Part shown: piece after piece, positions 18,136 to 27,514 of the stretch
Numbering within the stretch: position 1 is the stretch's first letter
Layout of the letters: each line of letters starts with the position of its first letter
DNA from: Flavobacteriaceae bacterium
GTDB taxonomy: Bacteria; Bacteroidota; Bacteroidia; Flavobacteriales; Flavobacteriaceae
NCBI GenBank assembly: GCA_019634365.1
Contig: JAHQVM010000009.1
Coordinates: 1-64,000, forward strand
DNA: 64,000 bases
Direction of reading: 5' to 3'
Notes under the pieces: model-generated
What the model saw: only the letters and a program-made list of their open reading frames with translations
Told to the model about the DNA's origin: nothing
The model's database searches: none
Program-made: the position numbers and the translations under genes

Positions 18136-19989
18136 ATGAAACGTACATTACTTACCTTATTATTATGTGTTGTTATGGGAACGGCCGTAACAGCGCAGAA
18201 CGAATTCTCTTCTAGTGTTGTAGAGGTTGATTGGGAAGCGGTAGAAGTGGTAATTCCACCTTCTCCTTTTCAGTACCAAATCCTCTTCATTGGAGGAGAA
18301 GATATGGTGCAAACAGGAACCAACGAGGAAGTGCCAGCCAAACAATGGCATGACTTCATCGGGTTTACTCCTCTAACTGACGAAGACTGTGTGGATGATC
18401 CCAACGCTATTGGGTGGGTGTCTATTAACCACGAAAGAATCCAAGCCGACGATAAAATCGGTGACGGTGGTGGGATGACCACTTTCTTGATGGGAAGACA
18501 ACCCAGTGATGACCTATTATATGTAATCCCTCAAACCTTGAGTGATGGTCGTGAAGGTGACTTCTTCAATGTTGATTTTTCCAACGTAGGAGAAACTGGA
18601 ATGAATTGTGGAGGAATCAATTCTATCGTAGACGGTCGTATCTGGACTGCAGAGGAGTGGTTTAGAAGTGACAACGCAAGTATCTATGTCGACGGAAACG
18701 GCGTTCGCGATACTACGGCTTACACCATTAAGTATACAGAGTTTGAAATGGCAAACTTCGAAACCATTCCTAAGTACCAAAACTTTAACTGGATGGTAGA
18801 GATCGATCCAAGAGAATCCAAAGCAGTACGCAAGCAGTACAACTGGGGACGCCAGCCATTCGAAGGTGGAACCATTGCTGCCGATAACAAAACAGCTTAC
18901 CTAGGTGCCGATGCCACTCCTGGTTTCTTTACCAAGTTCGTAGCCGATGTAGAAGGAGATTTCACCTCAGGAACTACCTATGTATACAAGCACGATGCTG
19001 CTGGTGAGCCGTGGGTAGAAATAGACAATACAGATTTCGAAAAGATGTTGAACTTCAAAGATGAGGCTGTGGCGGCTGGTGCTACTATGTACAACCGTTT
19101 GGAGTGGGTTACCATTAACAAGAACACAGGAAAGGTATACATGACCGAAACAGGTCGTGATAACCCATGGGATCGTTGGGCAGACGAAGCTGCTGAAGGA
19201 GCGGTATACGCACCTCACCACATTCAAAGAGCTGCCGATCAGGGTGCCTCCGGACCAGACGATGAAAACTATTGGGACTACTACGGAAGAATCCTTGAAT
19301 TCGATCCAGCAACTGGAGAGATAAACATCTTCGTAGAGGCAGGACCTTACTTCCCAACTAGTCCAAGTGTGAACGATTACCCAGCTAAGCACCTTTCCAA
19401 TCCTGATGGATTGAACATGTTGTATGTGAATGTTGCAGGAGAAGACAGAACGTACATGCTTATCAATGAAGACTTGAACGGGACTTCTTTTGGACGTACT
19501 CCTATCGAGTATCCAGACGACAGAATGTGTGAGATGTACTTATTGGATATGGAAGTGACTAACCCAACCGTGGATGACTTGATCCGTTTGACTCAAACTC
19601 CAAGAGGAGCTGAAATTACTGGAGCTTGTGCTACTACCGATGGGAAGTCTGTCTTGGTTAACTCTCAGCACCCTGACAGTTCAAACCCATTCCCATACAA
19701 CAACTCTTTAACTTTCGCTATCACTGGATTCGATGATTCCGGAGCTATCGACGTATTGAGCGCCCCAGATTTCACGGGTGTTCCAGACGATACTTTCATG
19801 ATCTCACCAAACCCAGTGGAACGCATTGTATACTTCAACAAGGCAACCGATGTTGCATTATACGACATTACTGGAAAGCGTATTGCTGTGTACCGTGACG
19901 TAAAATCCATCGATATCGCTGGATTGGCACAAGGAACTTACTTGTTGAAAACCGTAGATGGTGAAACCAGAAAACTTTTGGTTAAGTAA
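18136..19989 (+). CDS. phoX: PhoX/DUF839-type alkaline phosphatase with T9SS type A sorting domain
   Basis: Secreted; 'NKNTGKVYMTETGRDNPWDR', 'GRILEFDPATGEINIFVEAG', 'NPDGLNMLYV'; C-terminal 'ISPNPVERIVYFNKATDVALYDITGKRI..GTYLLKTVDGETRKLLVK'. Confidence 0.82.
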   Translation: MKRTLLTLLLCVVMGTAVTAQNEFSSSVVEVDWEAVEVVIPPSPFQYQILFIGGEDMVQTGTNEEVPAKQWHDFIGFTPLTDEDCVDDPNAIGWVSINHERIQADDKIGDGGGMTTFLMGRQPSDDLLYVIPQTLSDGREGDFFNVDFSNVGETGMNCGGINSIVDGRIWTAEEWFRSDNASIYVDGNGVRDTTAYTIKYTEFEMANFETIPKYQNFNWMVEIDPRESKAVRKQYNWGRQPFEGGTIAADNKTAYLGADATPGFFTKFVADVEGDFTSGTTYVYKHDAAGEPWVEIDNTDFEKMLNFKDEAVAAGATMYNRLEWVTINKNTGKVYMTETGRDNPWDRWADEAAEGAVYAPHHIQRAADQGASGPDDENYWDYYGRILEFDPATGEINIFVEAGPYFPTSPSVNDYPAKHLSNPDGLNMLYVNVAGEDRTYMLINEDLNGTSFGRTPIEYPDDRMCEMYLLDMEVTNPTVDDLIRLTQTPRGAEITGACATTDGKSVLVNSQHPDSSNPFPYNNSLTFAITGFDDSGAIDVLSAPDFTGVPDDTFMISPNPVERIVYFNKATDVALYDITGKRIAVYRDVKSIDIAGLAQGTYLLKTVDGETRKLLVK

Positions 19990-20010
19990 TTTTTTTTCAT
20001 TTCAGTTAAC

Positions 20011-20042
20011 AAAATCGGGCACGTAAAAGTGCCCGGTTTTTT
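20011..20042 (+). terminator. Intrinsic terminator after PhoX
   Basis: CGGGCAC-gtaaaa-GTGCCCG followed by T6. Confidence 0.9.
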
Positions 20043-20068
20043 ACCATTTTATAGCGATCCCTCCCATT

Positions 20069-22015
20069 ATGAAAACCGATACTTTTTTCTTTCTCGGCAG
20101 TTTTTTACTAGCCGGTTTGCTCATCATTGCCAGTAAACCTCCTAAGAAAACCAGAACTTATGTAGACAAAGCCATTGGTAGCATTAACGATAAGTTTCAC
20201 GAAGACCTTTCAGATTGTTATAATGTTGCGCTTCAGTTTCATGAGGCTGCTCGTTCTTTTCAAGAAGGAAAAGCATCGGAAAATCAATTAAAGGAGGAAT
20301 ACTCGCAACTGCGCAAATCCTTCAAAAAAATAGAATTCTTTATCGAATATTTAGATAAAGAAGCATTCGACAAAACCATGAACGGCGCCCCGCTTCCAAA
20401 GTTGGAGAAAAAAGTGGCCGACCTCCGGGTTCTTCAACCCAAAGGAATGCAAGTGATCGATGAGATCATGGCATCAGAATTCGCCGTAACGGACAAACAA
20501 GACCTAGTTTCCAACGCCTACAGGTTGGAGAGCGACCTTAAAAAGATCAAACAGTTTTTAGGGGTTCGTCGATTAACAGATCGACAGTTTTTCGAGGCTT
20601 CACGCCAAGCCTTGGTACGTCTTACTACTCTTGGGATTACTGGATTCGATACTCCCGGAACCCAAGTGGGAATTGAAGACGCCACCGTTGTATTGCAAAC
20701 ACAACAGGAATACCTTCGGTTCTACAATAAGGAACTTAAAAATGTAAATGCCCCTAAACTACTCAAAGATTTTATCCGTGTATCCAATCAAGGCATTTCA
20801 CAAACGCAAAAAGGGAGTTTTGAAAACTTCGACCGTCTTACCTTTATTAAAACAGTGGTAAATCCTCTATACAAAGGAATTAAGGACATTCATTTGGCCC
20901 TGGACTATGAAACCATTGAAGAAGTATCCCGTTATCCATTGGCGGTGAATTATAAGGCCGATCATCTTTTTGAAAAAGACTTCCTCAACAAATTCTACTA
21001 TGTAAGCATTGCTAACGATACAAATTTCAACAAGATAGCCTCCTTGGGGAAATTACTCTTTTACGATCCTGTACTTTCCAAAAACAACTCGATTTCCTGT
21101 TCCAGCTGCCATGCCCCCGAAAAAGCATTCACCGATGGACTTACGACCAGCAATTCCAATACTGGGAGCCCGCTTAAACGCAATTCCATGACCTTAAATT
21201 ATTCGGTATATGCCTCGGCCTATTTCCATGACTTGAGGACGAAACGGTTGGAAGATCAGTTTGAGCATGTGGTAACAAGCAAGGATGAATTCGATTCCTC
21301 TTATCCCGAAATTGTCCAAAAATTAAATACCAGTCCAACGTACTCCGAAATGTTCACTAAAGCATTTCCCGCTTACGATAAGCCTATAAAACCCAATAAT
21401 ATCGATTATGCTTTGGCGGCCTATGTCATGCAATTTACTGCGTTCGATAGTCCTGTGGATACGTATTTTCAAGAGACTTCTACTTCGCTTTCCGAAGAGG
21501 TAAAAAACGGGTTCAATCTCTTTACGGGAAAAGCCAACTGTGCGACCTGCCACTTTTTGCCCACATTTTCGGGTTTGGTGCCGCCCCTTTACAAGGAAAC
21601 CGAAGCAGAAGTTCTAGGGGTTCCAGAAAGCAATAGCGAACCTTGGATCTTAGACGATGACTTAGGAAGGCTGGGGAACGGAGTTACTCAAGAAGTAGCC
21701 GACTTTTATGGCAATGCATTTAAAACACCTACCGTTCGGAATATTGAAAAAACAGGACCCTATATGCACAATGGGGTTTACAAAACCTTGGAAGAGGTAA
21801 TGGAATTTTATAATTTGGGAGGAGGAGCCGGTCTTGGTTTGGGGATAGACCATCAGACCTTGGCTCCGGATCCTCTCAATCTTACCGATAAGGAGATTAG
21901 CGATATCATTGCGTTCATGGAATCCCTGAATGATACCAAGGAATTTTCACCTCCTTCGGATCTGCCAAGGGATTTTTCGGAGAAAAAGTTAAATGAACGT
22001 GAATTGATCAAATAA
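20069..22015 (+). CDS. Di-heme cytochrome c peroxidase (MauG-type) with ~300 aa N-terminal helical extension
   Basis: CSSCHAPEKAFTDG and CATCHFLPTFSG; 'FKTPTVRNIEKTGPYMHNGVYKTLEEVMEFYN'. Confidence 0.92.
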   Translation: MKTDTFFFLGSFLLAGLLIIASKPPKKTRTYVDKAIGSINDKFHEDLSDCYNVALQFHEAARSFQEGKASENQLKEEYSQLRKSFKKIEFFIEYLDKEAFDKTMNGAPLPKLEKKVADLRVLQPKGMQVIDEIMASEFAVTDKQDLVSNAYRLESDLKKIKQFLGVRRLTDRQFFEASRQALVRLTTLGITGFDTPGTQVGIEDATVVLQTQQEYLRFYNKELKNVNAPKLLKDFIRVSNQGISQTQKGSFENFDRLTFIKTVVNPLYKGIKDIHLALDYETIEEVSRYPLAVNYKADHLFEKDFLNKFYYVSIANDTNFNKIASLGKLLFYDPVLSKNNSISCSSCHAPEKAFTDGLTTSNSNTGSPLKRNSMTLNYSVYASAYFHDLRTKRLEDQFEHVVTSKDEFDSSYPEIVQKLNTSPTYSEMFTKAFPAYDKPIKPNNIDYALAAYVMQFTAFDSPVDTYFQETSTSLSEEVKNGFNLFTGKANCATCHFLPTFSGLVPPLYKETEAEVLGVPESNSEPWILDDDLGRLGNGVTQEVADFYGNAFKTPTVRNIEKTGPYMHNGVYKTLEEVMEFYNLGGGAGLGLGIDHQTLAPDPLNLTDKEISDIIAFMESLNDTKEFSPPSDLPRDFSEKKLNERELIK

Positions 22016-22043
22016 CCTTCTGGGGAATTCGTATTTTTCCATT

Positions 22044-22601
22044 ATGATTTTAGATACGATAGCCAATCGCAGAGCCGTGTTTCCGGTTCAGTACAATAGT
22101 GACACCATTTCCAAAGATGAACTGATGCAGTTATTGGAAGCCGCCAATTGGGCGCCTACGCATAGGCGCACAGAACCTTGGCGATTCAAAGTTTTTCATT
22201 CTGAAGAAGCCCGAAAGGGACTTAGTAAGTTTTTAGGTGAAACCTATAAGGAGATTGCCGATCCCTTTTCAGAAACCAAGTACCATAAAATTATGGAAAA
22301 GCCATTGCAATCGGGATGTGTCATAGCCATTTGTATGCAAAGGGACCCCAAGGAAAGCGTTCCCGAATGGGAAGAAATCGCGGCCACATCTATGGCAGTA
22401 CAAAATATGTGGCTCGCTGCAGGTACCTTTAATATCGGTTGTTATTGGAGCTCTCCTTCGCTCATGAATCATTTAGGCAAACATATTCCCCTTGCAGAAG
22501 GGGAAAGATGCTTGGGCTTTTTATACATGGGCAAATATGATGGCGATCTTCCCGAGGGGATCCGAAAATCCCCTGTTTCGGAGAAAACGCTTTGGTTTTG
22601 A
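22044..22601 (+). CDS. Nitroreductase family protein
   Basis: IANRRAVFPVQYNSD...LLEAANWAPTHRRTEPWRF. Confidence 0.9.
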   Translation: MILDTIANRRAVFPVQYNSDTISKDELMQLLEAANWAPTHRRTEPWRFKVFHSEEARKGLSKFLGETYKEIADPFSETKYHKIMEKPLQSGCVIAICMQRDPKESVPEWEEIAATSMAVQNMWLAAGTFNIGCYWSSPSLMNHLGKHIPLAEGERCLGFLYMGKYDGDLPEGIRKSPVSEKTLWF

Positions 22602-22603
22602 TG

Positions 22604-24385
22604 TTATTCTTTAATGAACTTCAATACGCCCTGTGAGGTATTTTGACTTAGAATTTCGATAAAATAGATGCCTTGGGATAAGGAGGATACACTCAATTTG
22701 AATCCGTCCAGGTAATCGCGAATCTCAGTATCTATTTGCTGGCCATTCTGGGAAAAGAGTCGTATCGAAATCTCAGGATTGAATTGATCCAATCGTATGT
22801 ATAATTCCTGAGTCGCTGGATTCGGGGAGATGGAAAAGACAGTAGCATTATTCTCTGCGTTTCCCAAAGAGCCCTCGCCTTCAACGATATCATGCGTTGC
22901 ATTAATGGTGATTTCATCAAATCTTTCGGTAGTGCCTGCAGGCCATTCGACCAGAACATCTTCTATTGTGGTTGCGTCGCCCAATCCAAAGTGCACCCTA
23001 TAGCTGTTTTGACTGCAATATCCAGAAGAGGCTCCTATTTTTCGGGTTTGCCATACTTGGTTTCCATTTATGGTAGCCAATACCTTTACTTTGGCACCTA
23101 CCGCATTCGCATTGGATACGATACCGGAGCAGTTCAACTTAACCCAATTATTGCCACTTCCCGTATTTCTGTATAAGGAATTGGTCTGGTTTTCACTCAG
23201 AGTGTTTGCCAAGACAATATCGAGCCAGCCGTTATTATCATAGTCCCCAAAGGCACATCCAAACGTCCAACCCAAGTGGTTGGCCAAGTCACTGGAAGTA
23301 TCTTGGGTAAAGTTTCCGTTGCCGTCGTTTACGTAAAGGAAATTGGTGTTCTGTCCCGTTAAAAAGGCATTGCAAACGAACAGATCCAGATCCCCATCAT
23401 TATCCACATCTGCGAAGGAAGAACCGAACGAATTGGTGGAGGGAACCGCCACCGCCGACGAAAGATCTTCGGTAAAAACGCCATTGTTGTTTATGTATAA
23501 TTGATTCGCCTGTCCCGTAGTCCCATAGTTGGCCACAAAGAGGTCGAAGTCTCCATCGTTATCAATATCACCCCAAGAACTCCCGGCAGAATTCCGAAAA
23601 CTCAAGGTGATGGTCGAATCGAAGATCTGCGTAAAATTATCCGTACCATCATTGCGGAAAAGGGAATTGGTATTGTCCTCTTCGTTGGTGATGAACAGAT
23701 CGCAATCCCCGTCATTGTCGTAATCGATCCAATCGATGGATCGTGAAGGTAGCACATCGTTGGTAATGGCCAGTGAATGCACTTGCTCAAAGCTACCGTC
23801 TCCCTGATTTTCGAAATACATATTCTGAAGACTCCCAACACTGTTGGTGAAGTACAGGTCAAGGTTTTGATCATTATTGGCATCGATCCATGTTGCCATT
23901 TCGGAATAAGTAAGGGGAATGCCCATGGCGATGTCGGGTTCGTAATTAAAAGAACCGTCTCCGTTGTTACGATAGAAATAGTTCTTTTTTCCGACACCGC
24001 TGGCACCAAAAGTAACCACAAATGCGTCCAGATCTCCGTCATTGTCGGCATCGGCAAAACTCGCACCATCCGAACGGTCATTATCACTTACAATAGCGTC
24101 TGTACTAACGGTGGTAAACGTATTGTTCTGGTTATTGATGTACAGCATATTATCCTGTCCCGAAAATGGTCCGTTGGAAATAAATATGTCGTCCCAACCA
24201 TCGCCATTTACATCGATAAAATTGGCACTACGGGATGCCGACGGCATGGTGGTAAGATCTGGAATGGAAGTTTCCTGAAAGGATTGCGCCTGGGCTGCGT
24301 AGCTCGTTACGAAGGATAAAAGGATTGCTTTAAGTGTATTTCTAACTTTCATGAGTGCTGATTTATACGAACGAAAATGGCCCAA
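22604..24385 (-). CDS. FG-GAP/VCBS repeat protein with ASPIC/UnbV-like region and T9SS sorting domain
   Basis: Multiple DVDNDGDLDLFV repeats; 'VHFGLGDATTIEDVLVEWPAGTTERF'; C-terminal 'ISPNPATQELYIRL...GIYFIEILS'. Confidence 0.88.
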   Translation of the reverse strand: MGHFRSYKSALMKVRNTLKAILLSFVTSYAAQAQSFQETSIPDLTTMPSASRSANFIDVNGDGWDDIFISNGPFSGQDNMLYINNQNNTFTTVSTDAIVSDNDRSDGASFADADNDGDLDAFVVTFGASGVGKKNYFYRNNGDGSFNYEPDIAMGIPLTYSEMATWIDANNDQNLDLYFTNSVGSLQNMYFENQGDGSFEQVHSLAITNDVLPSRSIDWIDYDNDGDCDLFITNEEDNTNSLFRNDGTDNFTQIFDSTITLSFRNSAGSSWGDIDNDGDFDLFVANYGTTGQANQLYINNNGVFTEDLSSAVAVPSTNSFGSSFADVDNDGDLDLFVCNAFLTGQNTNFLYVNDGNGNFTQDTSSDLANHLGWTFGCAFGDYDNNGWLDIVLANTLSENQTNSLYRNTGSGNNWVKLNCSGIVSNANAVGAKVKVLATINGNQVWQTRKIGASSGYCSQNSYRVHFGLGDATTIEDVLVEWPAGTTERFDEITINATHDIVEGEGSLGNAENNATVFSISPNPATQELYIRLDQFNPEISIRLFSQNGQQIDTEIRDYLDGFKLSVSSLSQGIYFIEILSQNTSQGVLKFIKE

Positions 24386-24551
24386 AATGGAACATGAAGG
24401 GTTTGAAATGATATAGGGCCGTTAAAAAATGATAGGAATTGCAATGGGAGAAATTTCAAGAATCGTGACCTTCATATCTGGAATGGTATCATTCCTATCA
24501 ATTTTTGGTACTTTGAGGGACAATTCTTTATTATAGTATTTTATAAAAAGT

Positions 24552-25355
24552 TTGGAAGACAGCACACCCATAAAAATTCTCATTGCAGACGATGAGTCAC
24601 TCGCCCGAAAAAGAATTGAAACTTTTTTGGAGGAAACACCATATGAGATTACCTTTTTACAAGCTTCGACGGGAAAGCAAACCATCGATAGGATCGTAAA
24701 CGAAACCCCAGATCTTGTCTTTTTAGATATTAAAATGACCGATATGACGGGGTTCGATGTGTTGCAGAAGGTTCCTAAAGAATCCATTCCAGAGATCATT
24801 TTTGTTACCGCCTTCGACACCTTCGCTGTACAGGCATTTGAGGTACAAGCCCTGGATTTTCTTTTAAAGCCCTATAAAAAGGCACGGTTTTTAGCCGCTT
24901 TGGAGAGGGGGATAGCGCGTGTGCAGCAATCGCAAGAACATAGTTTTAGGGAGAAAGTGGGGGAATTGATGGCGTATATTTCTAGGGAGCGTCCTATGCT
25001 GGATGATCTCTCCCATGGATACTTGGAGAAAATCGTTCTAAAATCGAAAAAGAAATATATTTTTATTCCAACCGAATCCGTGAGTCACATTAAAGCTTGT
25101 GGTTATTACGCCGAAATATTTACACAGAAAGGAAACAAGCACATCTATAGAATTTCCATGACCGATTTTATAGATAAATTGGATCCAAAGTTTTTTTCGA
25201 GAGTAAATCGATCTGCCATTGTAAATCGAACCTTTATCAAGGAAGTGGTAAGCGAAGGCTTGGGGGATTTTAGTATCGTTATGGCCGACCAAACTGCGTT
25301 TCCCCTTTCAAAAACCTATAAAAGTACCTTCCTTAAAAGGATGGGGATTAAGTAA
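24552..25355 (+). CDS. LytTR-family response regulator
   Basis: REC domain 'ILIADDESLARKRIETFLEE...DLVFLDIKM' plus LytTR C-terminus; TTG start likely. Confidence 0.93.
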   Translation: MEDSTPIKILIADDESLARKRIETFLEETPYEITFLQASTGKQTIDRIVNETPDLVFLDIKMTDMTGFDVLQKVPKESIPEIIFVTAFDTFAVQAFEVQALDFLLKPYKKARFLAALERGIARVQQSQEHSFREKVGELMAYISRERPMLDDLSHGYLEKIVLKSKKKYIFIPTESVSHIKACGYYAEIFTQKGNKHIYRISMTDFIDKLDPKFFSRVNRSAIVNRTFIKEVVSEGLGDFSIVMADQTAFPLSKTYKSTFLKRMGIK

Positions 25356-26435
25356 GTGATGCGCAACCGAATCTTAGATAAAACACTACTGAAGTATCTT
25401 TTACTTTTCTATTTCGTGGCATTTTTGGTCTCTGCCCTAAGCGGTGTGGTAGCCAAATGGCAAGGGAATGCTTTTAATACGTACAGTTGGTCGGGAATGC
25501 TATTCAATACTACGTTTCGCTATACATCGAAATTGTTGTTCGTTATTTTAGCACTGCTCTTGGTGCGCTACCTGCAAGAGAGAAAGGGAATTTCACAATG
25601 GGTAGGAATTCTTTTGCACGGTGTTTTTGGCGTATTGCTCACCTTCTATTCTGTGAGTACTCAAGTGATCTTTGGCAATGTCTTTTACGGTTATGATGAC
25701 CCCGTAACGTGGGAATACATTTACCCGAGGGCCGTTTTGGGAACAGACTATAACTTTTTCCTTTATTTCTGTTCCGTTGCTATCGTATATGCGTACTACT
25801 ATTTCAAAAAACAAAAAGAGTACGAACTTCAAGAATCCCAATTGAAAACACAGTTGTTGGATTCGAAGATTCGTTCCCTTCAGAGTCAGTTGCAGCCCCA
25901 TTTCCTGTTCAATGCCCTCAATGACATCGCAGCTTTGGTGGATCAAAGTCCCGATAAAGCCCAAGATAGTATAGCCGATTTAAGTGACATGCTACGGAAG
26001 ACCCTTCAGTTAAAGGATACCAAATTCATTCCTTTGGAGGAGGAGTTGGAGTTACTTAGGAAGTATTTGGAGATCGAAAGTATACGCTACGCCACTAAAT
26101 TGAAGGTACGCGAACATATTGAGGATAGCACCTTAAAGTTGAATGTGCCGCCATTATTACTTCAGCCCATAGTGGAGAATTCCCTAAAACACGGTTTTTC
26201 GTACGATCACGACAATCTTATTGTGGATTTAAATATAACGACCCACAAGGACCGACTGATTATTATTGTGAGTAACAATGGTAAGCCGTTAACGCTGGAG
26301 AAAGATCACTTTGGCATTGGATTAAGCAATATATTGTCCCGCTTGGACACACTGTATGAAGACAATTTTGTTTTTGAGATGACCAATATTAAAGATGGAA
26401 AAGGGGTGCAGACCCTTATAGAAATTCCTTCCTAA
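25356..26435 (+). CDS. LytS/YehU-type sensor histidine kinase
   Basis: TM region; 'SLQSQLQPHFLFNALNDIAALV' His_kinase motif; 'LLLQPIVENSLKHG'. Confidence 0.93.
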   Translation: MMRNRILDKTLLKYLLLFYFVAFLVSALSGVVAKWQGNAFNTYSWSGMLFNTTFRYTSKLLFVILALLLVRYLQERKGISQWVGILLHGVFGVLLTFYSVSTQVIFGNVFYGYDDPVTWEYIYPRAVLGTDYNFFLYFCSVAIVYAYYYFKKQKEYELQESQLKTQLLDSKIRSLQSQLQPHFLFNALNDIAALVDQSPDKAQDSIADLSDMLRKTLQLKDTKFIPLEEELELLRKYLEIESIRYATKLKVREHIEDSTLKLNVPPLLLQPIVENSLKHGFSYDHDNLIVDLNITTHKDRLIIIVSNNGKPLTLEKDHFGIGLSNILSRLDTLYEDNFVFEMTNIKDGKGVQTLIEIPS

Positions 26436-26448
26436 GAAAAATGACTCC

Positions 26449-26958
26449 CTAGAAGGGGAAATCCAACAAGCTCCAATTCTTGATAACGTGATACACAAAA
26501 ATCCCAAAGTATACACAGGTGGCAAAAAACTTCATAAACGTTGAGGCCAAGAACCCAAAAAAGGAACCAATGGCGGCTTTAAAGGCTTGAGGGCCTTCCG
26601 TTTCGTTAAAGACCAATTCGCCAATAAGCGCCCCTAGAAAAGGACCAATAAGAATACCAAAAGGAATGGGCGCAAGAATACCCACGATCAATCCTATAGT
26701 GGTACCCCAGGCACCTGCCCTAGAGCCACCAAACTTCTTGGTACCCATGGCTGGGATGAGGTAGTCCATTATATAGATGGCAATGGCGACCACACCGGTA
26801 ATGATGATAAATACCCAGTCGAATTCCAGAGAAGGCGATAGGTATAAAACAATCAATCCAAGCCAAGAAATCGGGGTTCCCGGAATAACGGGGAGTATAC
26901 TTCCGGCAATTCCCACCAACATGAGAACAAGCCCGAAGAAAACAAAAAGTAAATCCAT
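26449..26958 (-). CDS. DUF456 family membrane protein
   Basis: LLFVFFGLVLMLVGIAGSILPVIPGTPISWLGLIVLY. Confidence 0.85.
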   Translation of the reverse strand: MDLLFVFFGLVLMLVGIAGSILPVIPGTPISWLGLIVLYLSPSLEFDWVFIIITGVVAIAIYIMDYLIPAMGTKKFGGSRAGAWGTTIGLIVGILAPIPFGILIGPFLGALIGELVFNETEGPQAFKAAIGSFFGFLASTFMKFFATCVYFGIFVYHVIKNWSLLDFPF

Positions 26959-27005
26959 AATCGAACAGTAAGACGCAATTAAAAGGAGGTTGTTACATAT
27001 TTTTC

Positions 27006-27046
27006 AACTAAAAAATTAGTTAGAACTAAATATTTAGTTATATTTG
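27006..27046 (+). promoter_or_regulatory. BlaI-type tandem operators overlapping a Bacteroidetes -7 box
   Basis: AACTAAAAAATTAGTT (27006-27021), perfect palindrome AACTAAATATTTAGTT (27024-27039), TATATTTG (27039-27046). Confidence 0.7.
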
Positions 27047-27072
27047 TTTCAGAATATATCCCAATGTCTCCC

Positions 27073-27132
27073 CGAGCGCAGTCGGGGGGTCATTACAAAT
27101 GTAGTCCAATTATTGGGTCTCGACTGCGCTCG
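27073..27132. repeat. REP-like inverted repeat in the blaI 5' leader
   Basis: CGAGCGCAGTCG (27073-27084) / CGACTGCGCTCG (27121-27132). Confidence 0.7.
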
Positions 27133-27151
27133 ACCTGACAATCTTGTGAGC

Positions 27152-27514
27152 ATGAAACAACTTACCAAAGCCGAAGAAGACATCATGAAAATCCTGTGGG
27201 AATTGGAAGAAGGCAATGTCGCATCCATCATAGATCGATTGCCGGATCCCAAACCTGCCTACAATACAGTTTCCACCATTGTGCGAATTCTGGAAAACAA
27301 AGGGTTTGTTGGCTACAGAAAAGAGGGTAGGGGGCATATCTATTTTCCCTTGATCCCAAAGTCCGATTACAGCCATGAATCTATGAACAAGCTGGTCGAT
27401 GGATACTTTCAAGGTTCTTTTAAAAGTATGGTGTCCTTCTTCATGAAGAAAAATGATATCAGCATACAGGAACTGGAATCCATTATGAAGGAAATTAATA
27501 CTAAGAAAAAATGA
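27152..27514 (+). CDS. BlaI/MecI/CopY family repressor
   Basis: MKQLTKAEEDIMKILWELEEGNVASIIDRLPDPKPAYNTVSTIVRILENKGFVG. Confidence 0.93.
   Translation: MKQLTKAEEDIMKILWELEEGNVASIIDRLPDPKPAYNTVSTIVRILENKGFVGYRKEGRGHIYFPLIPKSDYSHESMNKLVDGYFQGSFKSMVSFFMKKNDISIQELESIMKEINTKKK

Noticed and set aside
24422-24820. 132-aa minus ORF overlapping the LytTR regulator
   Set aside because: Antisense to a confident REC domain; no independent support
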